Counted from the first letter of the stretch, positions 9,507 through 20,960 are shown. The stretch is 64,000 nt of DNA from Ectocarpus siliculosus (GCA_000310025.1 FN648587.1:33667-97666); one strand, 5' to 3'. The notes: generated by a model from the sequence alone, not told the origin. Made by a program: numbers and translations.

Positions 9507-12500
9507 ATGCCGCCTCGCAACACGCGGCGCGCCACGGCGGCGGCTTCGGCGGCTGCTTCTCCTACAACGGCTTCCTCAGCGGCGGCGCCTTCTTCCTCAG
9601 CGGCTGCTGCCCCGGCGGCGGCTGCTGCCCCGGCGGCGGCTGCCGCGGCCCCAGCGGCTGCCAGCGCGCCGATGGGACCGCTTTCCCCGCCTCCACCTGG
9701 GCTGCCTCCCCGGCCCGACCGCCAGACGGCCGCGTTTGTGGACGCGACCACGGCGGCCTACGCTCTGCCGTGCTACACGGCGCTGGTGCCGGGAGCAGGG
9801 GCAACGCTGGACCTTGGGCGGGTGTTCGACCGCAACCGGCTCGGTTGCGATCAGGGCACTGTGGAGGAGTTGGTCCTCCGTTTGGGTGAGGTGGCCACTC
9901 GGCTGCCGCCCCTTGCCGGGGCGGAGACCTACACGGCAGTTTTGGCGCGCGCCAGGAAGGTGGCCACTTCGCGGGCGGGCGACAAGTCCGTTGCCTATCG
10001 CCAGGCCGAGGCGAAGAAGCTCTTGGCCGAGTACACGGTGGAACTCGCGCTCCGCCATGGCCGCCTCTTGCAGTCAGAAGGCTGTGTGCTGCTGGAAGCA
10101 GTAGAGGACGTTGTTCTGCCTGCTCACTTCGGAGGTTCGGCGGCGCGGTCCGCCACGGCAGCGCCACCGGCGGCTGCTGTCGCCCCGGCCGCCGCCCCGG
10201 CGACGTACTTATCTGATGCGGAGCTGGCGCAGCGAATGCAAGCACAGATTGACCTGAGTGGGGGGCCGAGCGACAGCAGCGGGAGGGCGGAGAGCCCGCA
10301 CGAGAGGGACGACCGCGAGCTGATCGCTCTGCTGACTCGAGCGCACGCAAAACCAGAGGTGCGCTGCTCAATATTCAATATTCTATAAAATATGCCAAGT
10401 GTTGAAAGTGATGAAAGCGTTCAAAAAAAAAAAAAAAAAAGGGGGCACATTTCTGTTGTTGTTGTTGTTGTTAGGTTGTGCGAATCCTCACGCCCTCTCG
10501 TGCATCTGAGTACGAGCTACACGCGCTTCTCTTTAGAAGACTACGATGAAGGTCTGGTCGTACCATACTGGTGGTTCACACTTCGATGTCGGGGGTGCAT
10601 GTGTACCGTATGCACGTCGGAAAAAAAACATTTCGAAGCCCTTCTTGGCACGGATCTACATGTGTACATATATACTGAAGTATGTATTCTGCGGACACTA
10701 ACAGAATGAGTGCCCACAACAACCAACCATGGCTATCTGGTGTTTCATGTTGCCGCTCTATTGATAAAGGCCTGCCGCTGTTGCCCGGTCCCCACATCAT
10801 GGAAGTATGTCATACAGTACCTTATTGAGTCAAAGTCCAAAAAAGAAAAAAAAAAATCGTGCTACCGCCGATTTGTATTTGCACGCTGCTGCACGTTGAC
10901 TGGTTGCACATGCACGTGCTCCACATGTAAAACACACACACACACTGATTGCAATTGCACGTTTCTCCACACACACGCCTTCGCTGCTGTGGCACCAACG
11001 GTCGGTGTGGACTGCTCGAAACATCATGAATGATTGGTGGCATACATATGTACGTAGCCCGTCCATAGTTCCCCCATCTGTAGTGGCAGCTGCGGCAACA
11101 CACACGCACAGCTTGTTGTTGTCCGTGACTACGGTTACACCTTCTGGCTGTTACCGCGGTGTGGTCATTTCACCGATGCCCGCTGCACACTCACATACAG
11201 TTGAAGGGTTGTCTACTGGCTGCTAAATTTTATATTCCCACAATACCCTCACTAATACTGAAGCCTTTGAGAAAATACTTCGGATGTACTCCCGCACGCA
11301 CCGATGAGGTTGTTAGTCTATGCCTCACCGCTCCGCTGTTGGCTGTTACATTCTGGTGTCGGACCGTCGGTAGATTTGTTTGTCACAAATGTTGGCTGTT
11401 ACACGCCATTGTGTAGCCATCATTGCACAAGCAGTTGCCTCATGACGAAATCCCTGCGAGACACGCCGATGTTTTGCCCGCAGCAGACTCTGCCTATAGC
11501 ATACGCCGCTATGCTTGCGACCGTCGGTAGATTTGTTTGTCACAAATGTTGGCTGTTACACGCCTTTGTATAGCCATCATTGCACAAGCAGTTGCCTCAT
11601 GACGAAATCCCTGCGAGACACGCCGATGTTTTGCCCGCAGCAGACTCTGCCTATAGCATACGCCGCTATGCTTGCGACCGTCGGTAGATTTGTTTGTCAC
11701 AAATGTTGGCTGTTACACGCCTTTGTATAGCCATCATTGCACAAGCAGTTGCCTCATGACGAAATCCCTGCGAGACACGCCGATGTTTTGCCCGCAGCAG
11801 ACTCTGCCTATAGCATACGCCGCTATGCTTGCGACCGTCGGTAGATTTGTTTGTCACAAATGTTGGCTGTTACACGCCTTTGTATAGCCATCATTGCACA
11901 AGCAGTTTGCCTCATGACGAAATCCCTGCGAGACACGCCGATGTTTTGCCCGCAGCAGACTCTGCCTTAGCATACGCCGCTATGCTTGCGACCGTCGGTA
12001 GATTTGTTTGTCACAAAAATAAATGCTGTTACACGCCATTGTGTAGCCATCATTTCACAAGCAGTTGCCTCATGACGAAATCCCTGCAAGACACGCCGAT
12101 GTTTTGCCCGCAGTACACTCTACCTTAGCGTACGCCGCTATGCTTGCGACTGTCGGTTGTCTGTTTGGTGTTCGTAACTGCTGTACACAGCCGGATGTGC
12201 TTGTCAGCTGCCTTACCGCTACATTGGTTGGCTGTTACACCTTTGTCCAGCTATTATTGCGCAAGTGGTTGGCCTCATGACGAAATTTGCGTTGTGTTGG
12301 CTGATATACGCCGTTCGATCGTTCATGTCGGAAATGCTGTAGAACCACACGCTGGTGTGGTTTCTTTAGTTAGAGTCCCCCCCCCTTGGTGGCTGTTACC
12401 CACCGTTAGAGGTGACGGCTGCACGGATGTGGTTATTCATCGTCTCACAGCTGCTGTCGCTGTGATGAATTGGTGCCGTTGCGGCGCGCCGCTGCGGATG

Positions 12501-13530
12501 TCCTGCCGCTACGTCCCATTGGCTGTACACGCGTTGTACCACTACGCCAGTACAATTACGTCATCGCCGACCCCCCCCCCCCCCCCCAAATGCTCAACAT
12601 TGTAGGGGAGAGACGGCGACTCGCNNNNNNNNNNNNNNNNNNNNNNNNNNNNNNNNNNNNNNNNNNNNNNNNNNNNNNNNNNNNNNNNNNNNNNNNNNNN
12701 NNNNNNNNNNNNNNNNNNNNNNNNCCCCCCATCCCCCCCCCCCCCCGTTGCTACTGTAGTTCCAGCAGTACGTCCTCACGGCCCTGCGCACCTGCCGTAA
12801 CACCGACGGCCTCTTCTCCTGGCCTCAATTTCATCACGCGCTGTTTCAAGCCGCTAACCATGCAGCCACGGAAGGGCTCCTCGTCGACCAACGCATCCTC
12901 GAGAAGACCATGTGGAGGGGGGTATGTATTGCCCGGCGGTTCGGAGACATTGTCGCGTTAGCGATATTCACGGATAAGCTCCCCAACTCGCGTGGGGTGT
13001 CTAAGTCCACGCTAGACGACGACCAGAAGACCTCTCGCACAATCCAGAAATCCTTGGGTCTCTCTGGGGGTCCTCAGCTGAAGCCCGCCGCGGCGGCCGG
13101 CGGAGGTTCCTCTCTCCAGGTCGGTGGGGGGTTTTCTTCCCCTCCCGGCCTTGGAGCCGCTGCGGGCCTCGCGCCGCAGGGTTTTTCCAGCGGCGTAGCA
13201 CAGAGTGTTGCCGCTCTGCAGTACCCATCTGTTACCCTTCCGCTTGGCGGCGGCGTCGCCAGGAAGTCCAAGGCCAAGGCAGTGGGACCACGGGGGGGCG
13301 GGGGCGCACGCGCATCGCTTCCGAGTAACCGTGGTCTGTCCAAGATCGACGTGTTTAACGGCGCTCTCCAGGACGCCCAGCAGCATCTCCAGCCCGTGGC
13401 GGGCGGCCCCACTTGCGAAAACTGCAAGGCCGCGGGCAGGAACGCCAACCACAATCACAAGACTTGTGCGTTCTCCATATGCTCCAAATGCCGGCGTGCC
13501 GGACACCGGTCCAACGGTTGCCCTTATTAG
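9507..13530 (+). CDS. gag-like protein of the YR retrotransposon (two segments: 9507-10358, 12760-13530)
   Basis: ATG at 9507 begins an alanine/proline-rich N-terminus, then a helical capsid-like region (FVDATTAAYALPCY, QGTVEELVLRLGEVA, AEAKKLLAEYTVELALRHGR). Coding sense stops at HAKPE (10358), where GTGCGC follows. It resumes in the same frame after CTACTGTAG at 12759 with FQQYVLTALRTCRNTDG. The C-terminal part has a basic GGVARKSKAKAVG region and a cysteine/histidine cluster, CENCKAAG ... CSKCRRAGHRSNGCP, which looks like paired zinc knuckles for nucleic-acid binding, ending at TAG 13528-13530. Joined, the protein is about 540 residues, a normal gag size. Whether the 2.4 kb break is a spliced intron or a later insertion is open. 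Confidence 0.65.
11362..12290 (+). repeat. 157 bp tandem repeat (satellite-like)
   Basis: Units begin with GACCGTCGGTAGATTTGTTTG at 11362, 11519, 11676, 11833, 11990 and 12148, a 157 bp period. The middle units are nearly identical and the outer ones are degraded. Further diverged pieces (GGCTGTTACA-type) occur before 11362 and up to about 12400. The period is not a multiple of three, so open frames inside it are incidental. Confidence 0.9.
12625..12724. other. assembly gap (100 N)
   Basis: Exactly 100 Ns are flanked on both sides by poly-C runs (about 12571-12588 and 12725-12746). The round number suggests a placeholder rather than a measured gap. Confidence 0.95.
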
Positions 13531-14453
13531 TTGCTCTGCATTCCGTCTTCCCGCCCCGAGTAGGTGTGGGCAGTGAGGGGGGCCGGGCGCCTTTAGTTAG
13601 CTCGTTGCTGGGTTCCCTCAGGCTTTGCGGATCTTTCCTTTGTTGACACGAATTATTCTGAGGTTGTCGTTCGTTTTAGCGTTGCACTTATCGCCGGCAG
13701 CCGCGTGGGAGGTATCCCTCCCACCTAGGGAATGTCTTGATTCATGTAGCTTGTGCTTCATACATATGCTACTATTGGCCGTTCGGCCGCACCCTTTTCG
13801 TTTTGGGTTTGCGTGGCCAATATATACATACCGTTTCCTCGGTGCCTTTTCCCTTGGGGGTTGCGTGTCCAACACACACACCACACACCACACATGCCGT
13901 CTTAGTTCATGTGCCTCTCGCGTACTGACGTACCTCGTGGTGCACGCCCAACTAACACCAACACATATGCACACCAATATCGCCGTCGCTAGCAATCCCG
14001 TCTGTGAGTAGATAGACTTGCACTTGGATAAGCCCGGCGAGATGTTGTGTTAGTTGGTCTGTGCGCTGTCATGTTTTCTCGACGGTACGCCTGGATACAC
14101 AGCATCAAATCGACGTTCGCTTTGTAACGTAATTTCACACGCGGCCATACAAATTGGGCCCCGAAAAGAAATATATACATACCATGCTGTGTGCCTTTTA
14201 TATGTTGATGGGAACCCGTGCGGTCACTTCTCCGCGCCCAGGTTTCCTCTTCACAAAAAAAAAAAAAAAAAGAGCAGGGGAGGGGGGGGGGGGGGGGATC
14301 TTGATATCTGTATTCCCGACGCCCCTCCACCGCCCCTTTGTCTTGTCGCATGCCCAATGCTCTCATAGACACTTCCTGGTTTGGTTCGAAATTCGAAATC
14401 GTTGTCTGTGTCGCCCCACTCCGAACTGTTCTTTACGCTTGACTCACGGGTAG
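13531..14453 (+). other. spacer between gag and pol of the YR element
   Basis: About 920 bases without a recognised protein. It includes CA-rich microsatellite DNA near 13875, two similar ATATATACATACC segments (13819, 14169), a poly-A run at 14257 and a poly-G run near 14284. This may be a secondary insertion. Confidence 0.4.
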
Positions 14454-15667
14454 GTTGCAGCAGAAAACTGGCTGCGGACGCTTGACCTCCGCCACAAAAG
14501 TGTGGAGTGGATCATGCCCCCGGCCCCCCTGTTGCCGCCAGATGAGTCCGAGTGGGCGCGAGTGGGCGCCTTTCCCACGGCCTCTCGCGGGTTTCCTACT
14601 TTGGACGAGGTCACCCGGGACCCGATGGAAGGCGAATTACGTCGCTTGCCATGGCAGGCTCCCGTGTGGGATGCCAAGGGTTTCGTCCCAGGATTCGTGC
14701 GAGCCCATGCTGGGTTCTGGGAGGAGTGCATTCTCCGTGATCATCCCTTACGAGATACGTTGACTTCGTACATCCGGGATGGCGTTGACCTTTATGACCT
14801 TCTGCTTCCCAAATTCCAAGGCGAGTCGCCGTCTCTCCCCTACAATGTTGAGCATTTCCCGCAGCGCATTTTCTCCAACCACCGTTGGCCGCTGGAATTT
14901 GACAACTTCGTCGAGGCGGAAATGCAATCCTTGCTCGACCGAGGTTGCATTTCCCGGTGGGCTGACGTCAAGAGCTCCACCGGTCCGGTGCGTCCTCGCA
15001 TGATCATGGCTTTGTCGGTGGAGACGTCCAAACCGCGTCTTATTTATGACGCTCGACCGCTCAACAGCTGCACACGGAAAATACCCTTCGTCATGGACAC
15101 GGTAGCGCGCGTGGCTAGCATTGTGTCGTCGGGATGCTACATGACGTCACTCGACGACTCCTCAGCGTTTCATCATGTTCTTCTGCGGCCATCGGCATGG
15201 CCTCTCTTCGGCTTATCCTACAAGGGCGTCGACTACTGCTGGTGCGTCCTCCCGTTCGGACTTAGCCTCAGCTCGGACGTCTACCATACTCTCAGGGAAG
15301 CAAAGACGGCCTTTCAGCGTTCCAAAGGCGCCCCTTCCCTCGCATACCTCGATGGTTCTTGGCGAAGGCAACTTTCTGGCCACATACGGCTTTGGCGGGA
15401 GGGGAAGCGGTCCTCGCCACCATGCTGGCTGCGCTCTTCTGCGGACAATTCCTGTCACTCAAGAAGTGCGAGCTTCGACCCGTCACAGCTCTACGATACC
15501 TCGGCATCATCTGCGATTCGGGGACAATGACCCTCCGGATGCCCCAAGATAAGCTGGACAAGCTGCATGGCATACTCGGAACAGCTCTGGCCGATGGGGG
15601 CGTGTCCTACCGAACGCTGCAACGCGTTGCGGACAAGTGCAAGAGTTCCAGAATTGGCTATCGCTGA
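14454..15667 (+). pseudogene. reverse transcriptase domain of the YR element (frameshifted, YLDG active site)
   Basis: The frame opens after TAG at 14451. An N-terminal region (PRMIMALSVETSKPRLIYDARPLN) precedes motif A (YMTSLDDSSAFHHVLL), motif B (LPFGLSLSSD) and motif C. Motif C should be Y-x-D-D but reads YLDG: GGT at 15354-15356 replaces the second catalytic aspartate. Just after, near 15360, coding sense shifts frame to AKATFWPHTALAGGEA ... FLSLKKCELRPV ... LRYLGIICDS. That block is the connection region typical of DIRS/Ngaro elements and runs to about 15640. The enzyme would copy element RNA into DNA, but this copy should be inactive. Confidence 0.75.
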
Positions 15668-16600
15668 CAGCTTTTTCGCACGACGGGCCGTGGCAGCGAG
15701 CGAGCCATCTCATCGTCAACATCGACGGATCATCAGACGCGTCTTCCCTTGGCTGAGGTGGTGCGATCAACATTGAGGGAGCTCAATACCGCGCAGGTGC
15801 CGTGTTCCCCGACGATTGGCTACACAAACATATCAACAAGAAGGAGATTTTGCGTTGTACCACTTGTTGCGCGTCTTGTGTGGGCGTTTTCCGGCTTCCT
15901 TGCAGCGGGCGCACGTGGTCATCGACGTCGACAACACCGCGGTGTGGGGATCTCTCGACAGGGGGCGGGCGCACGACACAGAAACGCATGCACTTCTTGT
16001 TCGTTTGTTCGAGCTACAAGTCGAGTATGAGTTTATTCTATCCCTCAAATGCGTCCCGTCGGCTGCCAGTGTCGCCGCTGATGATGTATCTCGCCCTTCG
16101 CATGAGGACATCATCAGGCTCAACCCGGCGGCCTTTCAGGCTCTCTGGGAGGACATGGGGCCGTTTACTATCGACCTCATGGCCTCCGACGCTTCGGTTC
16201 AGCGTATCCCGGGGTCGGGCGTTGTGCTGCCGATTTTCTCGCAATATGATTGCGAGTGTTCATCGGGTGTAGATGCTTTCGCCCAAGACGTGTCGTTGCG
16301 CCCAGGTACTCTAGGAAGAGCATTCAGTTAATGTTTCCCGTCGCCGGTGATGGCGGGCCCCGTAGTGCAGCACCTCGCGGAGTGCCACGCGCATGCGGTT
16401 ATTGTTGTAACCGATTCTTAGTCTTCCTGGTTATCTCGGGTGTAGCAGGCAGCAGTGCGGTCTATGCTGATTTCCCTGCCTAACGCGGGGGGATATTTTC
16501 CGTGGCCTTGCCCAGACGGGTCCCTGAAAGAGCGGAGGTACCCGAGGTGGTCCATGGTAGCTTACGAGGTTCATTTTGCTGCTTTTTATAAAGTGCTGCC
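15668..16600 (+). pseudogene. RNase H and DIRS-type tail domain of the YR element (interrupted)
   Basis: The RNase H part begins around NIDGSSDASSLG (15718), followed by an in-frame TGA. It continues through AHVVIDVDNTAVWG, GRAHDTETHALLVRLFELQ and LSLKCVPSAASVAADDVSRP. Next is the block GPFTIDLMASDASVQRIPG and FSQYDCECSSGVDAFAQDVS, a conserved segment seen after RNase H in DIRS-like elements. Past 16331 coding sense shifts frame (MAGPVVQHLAECHAHAVIVV) and meets two TAG stops at 16419-16421 and 16443-16445 before LKERRYPRWSMVAYEVHF. RNase H would degrade template RNA during replication. Confidence 0.65.
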
Positions 16601-16789
16601 GCTCTCCAAAAAAAAAGAAAGGCTTGACTGACACCGGTACCGTGTTAATGCAGCATGCGGCTCTCGTCCATCTTGCCCAGTTCCCTCCCTTTGGTGTGGA
16701 TGGCTTGTGCTTCGTCTCACAGGTCCCCACCCTGCCTCCGGGCGGCTGTGTCCAGTATGTAGCGTGTTCGTCGTGACAGACGGAAAACG
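16601..16789 (+). other. spacer before recombinase
   Basis: A short region after a poly-A stretch at 16609. No domain was recognised. Confidence 0.4.
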
Positions 16790-18102
16790 AGGGACATTAC
16801 GACCGTTGTTGGTCCTACGCTGTTCAGCCTACCCGTGGGCGTCCGGTCCCGCGTGACCCTCACGGGGCTCGGGTGTCGATCGATTTCGACGCGCTGCGCG
16901 CTCGTGGTGATCAGGTTCTCTCGGCTGCGTCTAACCGTCGTGCTCAACAGCGCAAGTGCGCTGTAGCTGACGGGTTCGACGCTTTCATGCTTTCGGCGAG
17001 TGAACAACGTCGGGGTTAGAAAAAAGGCTTCGAGCCGACAAGGTAGTGGTTCCAAGTGGGTGCACGACAGGGCATGCCCTGGCGTCGGCACGACTTGCGG
17101 CCGCGATTGCCTTCCGAACTCGCCATGTGCTCAGCGGTATGCTGCCACGTCCATGCAGAAAGGGATCGTGTCCAAGATGAAGATGGCGATGCAAGAACAG
17201 TTGGGAAAAGACAGCAGCTGGGACTCTGCCACGAGCTCGGGCAACGCGTGTTGCAATCCTCTCGTTGACTCCTACCTCGTCTTCACGGGGGAGGAACACA
17301 AACATGTGGGTGTCGCTGTCAACCAGGCAGAGGCTATGTTACCGCACGTCCTCATCGATTTGTTGAGGGACATGCGCTCTTGCGCGCAGACTGCGTCCTC
17401 TTTGGCGGGACGTATTGAGCTCACCAGGGATGTCGCTCTGTTATCGCTGGCGTTCGCCTCCATGCGACGAGGCCATGATCTCTCCTTCACTATGGGATCG
17501 CAAGTTCTGCCGTTGCCCGCGGGGCAGGGTCTGACTTTCAGCTTCCAGTTTGGTAGGACCCTCCGCGACTCTGTCGTTGCTGTGGTCGTGCGTCCGGACG
17601 TCACCTGCCCGTCTATTTGTGCGGCGAGCAATTTTACGGCCTACATCAGTGCGGCGGAGCGTATTGGCTGGGATTTGTCCCAAGGGCATCTGTTTCCGGT
17701 CGTTCTACTGGACGGAACTCGGGGCTGCGCTCCGCTTACGGCGGTTCAGATGACGACCGCCCTGCTAGGGCATTTGCGAGCGACGGAGCAGCCGCACCGC
17801 CACACGATGCACTCGTTCCGCGTTGGAGGTTCTGTTGTGCAGTCGCTTGAACGGCGATGGACGCTGTCATGAAAATTGCCGCGTCGAGTACGGAGAGTGT
17901 AGCAAAGCGGCATGGTGGCGCCACTACTAGTGTGGGGGCAACGGGTTCCGAGAGGATCTGTAGCGAGCTGTACACAGACTCAAACGCTTTGCCGTTGTCG
18001 GCTGACTTCACATGCGATTTCTCTGCGTGTGTTCGCCGCGGAAAGTTAAGAAAGTTTGAGTGGGCGAGACCTAGCTTAGAGGAGTCAGTGGTCAATAACT
18101 AA
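16790..18102 (+). pseudogene. tyrosine recombinase of the YR element (frameshift, catalytic Tyr replaced by His)
   Basis: An N-terminal helical part reads VSIDFDALRARGDQVL and VADGFDAFMLSASEQRRG. The catalytic part has the first arginine in FASMRRGHDLSF (near 17465) and the H-x-x-R box in HTMHSFRVGGSV (near 17806). Near 17850 the frame shifts by one base to MDAVMKIAASSTESVAKRH. In active relatives the lysine-arginine pair there is followed by the nucleophilic tyrosine; this copy has CAT (His) at 17911-17913. The protein would join element circles to the genome. Frameshift plus His substitution make it inactive. The open frame ends at 18102. Confidence 0.75.
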
Positions 18103-18228
18103 GATGTGGCAGGTCAGATAATCAACAAGAAAGTAATGGGCGGGGCGCAGGCCGGCGCGGTGGGCCTAACCCAACCAAATCCAAACACTTACATCGATTG
18201 ATCTGGGTAAGAGATTAGAACACAACAG

Positions 18229-18379
18229 TAATCTCGGATTGAGACGCATCTAGATTTCGGAACGAAATCGGGAAGAGTCAGATATTCCAGGAAGGATGTT
18301 GGAGATGACCCCACCTAGTTTAGTCCCCTTTTTGTCTCCCGGTATACGCCGGAGCAGAGAAAATAGGATATATTTGAGA
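18229..18379 (+). repeat. right terminal direct repeat of the YR element
   Basis: This 151 bp repeat matches 9343-9498 with scattered substitutions and small indels. Confidence 0.85.
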
Positions 18380-19251
18380 CCATCCCACCCGCCCTACACA
18401 ATGCTCACTATATTCATGTACTTACTGATAATTCCAACACTCTGGGCCTGGGCACACCCAGCCCAGAGGGTTACTTGTGGCGAGGCCCTCCTGCCCTACG
18501 CCTGAAAAATTGCTTGACCTGTTGGTTGGGCGTAACTCGCACTTGACCTGTTGGGCGGCGGAATTGGGCGGCGAAACTCTGCCTGTGTATTTTGAATGTG
18601 AGCATTTGTTTCCTAAGTCTGCGGCAGTTGTCGAAAGTTTCAGCTGGTGAAGTGTTCTGACCTCCATCAGCTTGCCATTCGTTCAAAACATGAGCAGCAG
18701 TAGCCATATACTCCCCGTCCAAATTGTTTGATCATTTTTCTTTTCATACTATGTATGACCCAATTAATTTAATCTAGTGCTTGCAGGCGTATCAGCGCTA
18801 CTGCGTGTATTTTCGCCGTGATTCGTTTAGTGTTGTTGTGTTGTGATTCCACACCTACACTGCAGGTATTCTATGCTTCAGCTAGGGGTGTTTTGACCTT
18901 CTTGAACTGGCCATTAAGCCCGTCAAAAACAACAAGTTCCCGCCCAAAAGTTGGTTGAAAACAAAGTAGATCCCAGTGTAAATATCCATGACAATATCGC
19001 CACCAACCAACAATGTAATGATGGATGAATAATATAACTCTGTGCACCCCACATTGATAGTGACCATGGGCCTTACGTATTTACGCCGTCCTTCCTGCTA
19101 CCTCTCCGCGTTCCCTTTTCTTAACGCAGCAGAGTTCCACAACATCCACCTGAGAACTATCTCCTAGATAAGGTGCCCGGCACAGAAAAGTCCGCCGTCG
19201 CGAAGAAGGCCCTAGGGAAAGACGGGAGCATCTGTTCACGACGTTTGTACT
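18380..19251. other. no gene seen
   Basis: A/T-richer anonymous sequence with a short degenerate duplication (CTTGACCTGTTGG at about 18512 and 18542). A minus-strand open frame at 18471-18722 has some protein character but no recognised domain. Confidence 0.35.
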
Positions 19252-20960
19252 TAAACTAGGGTTAAGGATTGGCCCCCAGCCCCCCAATGGGGCTGTGGGC
19301 CAACATCCAGGACGGTTGGTGGTGAGTGTCCGGGAGGACGGAAAGAAGGAGAAGAAGGGGAGAGGATTGGTAAGGGCGGGAAGAAGGGACGATGTTGGGA
19401 GAGGCAAGGAAGTGATGAAGAATTTCGGCACTCGACGAGCGCGCGGTCCCGTCGGGGGTGAAAGGAACATGTCAGCCCGTGGTCTTGTCTATCGGAATCG
19501 AAAAGCCGAAAAATCGAGGTATACACTATGTACACAACGACGGAGAAGGCCGACGAGGAAGGTACGAAGAGAGGAAATTGCACCCCACGTTCGAACTCAG
19601 TGTGAAAACCGCCGCAAGGATGGAGTGCGAAGGAGCAAAAAAAAACGGAGGCGTCGACGTTTGCGTCTTGGAGCGATCCTTCTGTATATCGCAGGTACTC
19701 ACCAACGCAAGACGGGGAGGTCAAATACCCATCGTGAAAGTCAAAGCGCAGGTCATAGCTACATATGACTCATGTGCGGAGAAGTTACCACGGAGACTTA
19801 TCAACAAGAAGTTTGAAGGCCGGCTGAGAAGGGTTGAAGACACAAACACTTACGCGGCGACGATGGCAAGCGCAACGTCAAAACTTCAAAAGAAGAAAAG
19901 CGCATACAAAAAAAGAAAAGGCCGGATGGCGAACAGGTAGTCCAGTCCACAAGTATCGAGGAGGACGTCGGAACGGTTTTTAATGTGGAGACAACAGCAA
20001 CAACAACAACGATGAAGGTCGACCCTTCCCGCGTCATTCGGTGTAAAATGATAAATGCAAAAGATGTACTGCGTAAAGATCCAGCGGTCTTTTTCGGCAG
20101 TGGCAAAGAAATATGCGACCACATGCCGCGAAAAAAAAAAAAGTTGAGCGGGATACTCTAGTAAATAGAACAGCGCAGCGTCTTCTCTGTTGTTGCAGGC
20201 AGGTCTGCTTCCACAACCCGGGAGTCCAACCCACTCTTGTATTTCGGCCTACAAGGATCCAATCGACACAAGCACCGGTAGGAGAGTGCGTGGCAGATGC
20301 CGTGATAGCACAACTCCAATCTCCTACGACATCTATGTACAGTAGTACTGCTGTCGTTGTAGCACCATGTGGAACTTCTCCGACGGGTCCTCCTGCGCGG
20401 TAACGACAACATGGCGAGAGCTCTACGTGTACCCGTCGTCGACACATGTGGCAGCCGCGAGCCACACGAAAGGATGTTTGCATCGCATTGTACTATGGTT
20501 CGCCGTGGCAGGAAGTATCCCTTCCAGTTCGGTCGTTGCGGTACTTGTAGCACGCGGACGTCGTTCGGCGTCTAGTCCATACCGCTGTTGCAAAAAAAAC
20601 ACAGCAGCAGCAGTAATCGAGCTATGCATGATTTTTTTTGCTGGTTCACTTTTGCCTCCACAACCCGAGAATCCCACTGCTGTATCTCGACCTACAATAC
20701 TCCAATCAACAAACCAGCACTGGCTGAAGTGCGTGGAAGATGCTGTGACAGCACAACTAAGTCGACACTCGTACGACTTCCATGTAAAGTCGGCGTCTGG
20801 TCCATACTGCTGTAGAAATTCAAAAATCGAGCCATCTTTCTTTTATTTTTTCCATACTAATAACAAGAAATGTATCACGTCACGACCACCATCCTGTAAG
20901 TATATATATAACATGATATATGCCATATACTACAGTAGGAAGTCTTCTCCTTTCTGACCA
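19252..20960 (+). repeat. family B repeat, copy B1
   Basis: Shares long blocks with 30166-31509, 42630-44340 and, inverted, 60313-61006. It starts AACTAGGGTTAAGGATTGGCC with a GC-rich hairpin (CCCCAATGGGG) and continues with a purine-rich part and a basic coiled-coil-like frame. A small ORF at 20012 follows an AAC-rich leader. Next come a pyrimidine tract ending TTGTTGCAG (about 20198) and cysteine-containing segments (VRGRCRDSTT, GRCGTCSTRTS, VRGRCCDSTT). The last part vaguely recalls the cysteine-rich C-terminus of piggyBac-type transposases, but I cannot confirm a class. The 3' end is near GTAAGTATATATATAACATG. Confidence 0.7.
20012..20161 (+). CDS. small conserved ORF of family B (49 aa)
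   Basis: ATG directly after the AAC-rich leader opens MKVDPSRVIRCKMINAKD, then FFGSGKEICDHMP and a lysine run. The same frame is present at about 30974 (with one whole extra codon) and at about 43438, so spacing was kept in multiples of three. It may be the first exon of the family's protein, with the acceptor near 20198 starting the next. Function unknown. Confidence 0.35.
   Translation: MKVDPSRVIRCKMINAKDVLRKDPAVFFGSGKEICDHMPRKKKKLSGIL

Larger units (their letters stand above)
10359..12759 (+). other. 2.4 kb GT-AG-bounded interruption of gag
   Basis: The segment starts GTGCGC and ends CTACTGTAG after a C-rich tract, and its removal leaves gag in phase 0. It holds an 18-base poly-A run near 10424, (GTT)n near 10455, a 157 bp satellite, poly-C runs and a 100-N gap. 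No coding sequence was recognised. Its true length is unknown because of the gap. Confidence 0.55.
9343..18379 (+). mobile_element. tyrosine-recombinase retrotransposon (DIRS/Ngaro class)
   Basis: The element is bounded by direct repeats at 9343-9498 and 18229-18379. In order it carries a gag with zinc-knuckle-like cysteines, a reverse transcriptase, an RNase H followed by the conserved DIRS-type tail domain (TIDLMASDASVQ), and a tyrosine recombinase in place of a DDE integrase. That gene order and the recombinase define the YR retrotransposons. Flanking bases show no obvious target-site duplication, as expected for recombinase-mediated insertion. The terminal repeats are not the inverted repeats of classical DIRS-1. 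A split-direct-repeat (Ngaro/PAT) plan fits better, though the second repeat pair was not found. Several frameshifts, stops and catalytic substitutions make this copy non-autonomous. The element transcribes away from the glycosyltransferase gene. Confidence 0.8.

Noticed and set aside
9562-10371. Long minus-strand frame over gag
   Set aside because: GC-rich coding sequence leaves antisense frames open. Only the plus-strand frame has the gag continuation and zinc-knuckle cysteines.
11362-12150. CRISPR-like regular repeats
   Set aside because: Units are contiguous with no unique spacers, in a eukaryotic transposon context.
11304-12280. Repeated 60-70 codon frames in the satellite
   Set aside because: The 157 bp period shifts frame at every unit, so no repeat protein can be encoded.
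13645-14011. Long open frames on both strands between gag and pol
   Set aside because: No domain, composition follows CA microsatellite and low-complexity DNA, and the opposite strand is equally open.
18040-18570. Second repeat pair (B1/B2) expected for a Ngaro/PAT-type split direct repeat
   Set aside because: Sequences on either side of the right terminal repeat do not resemble each other, so this sub-classification is left open.
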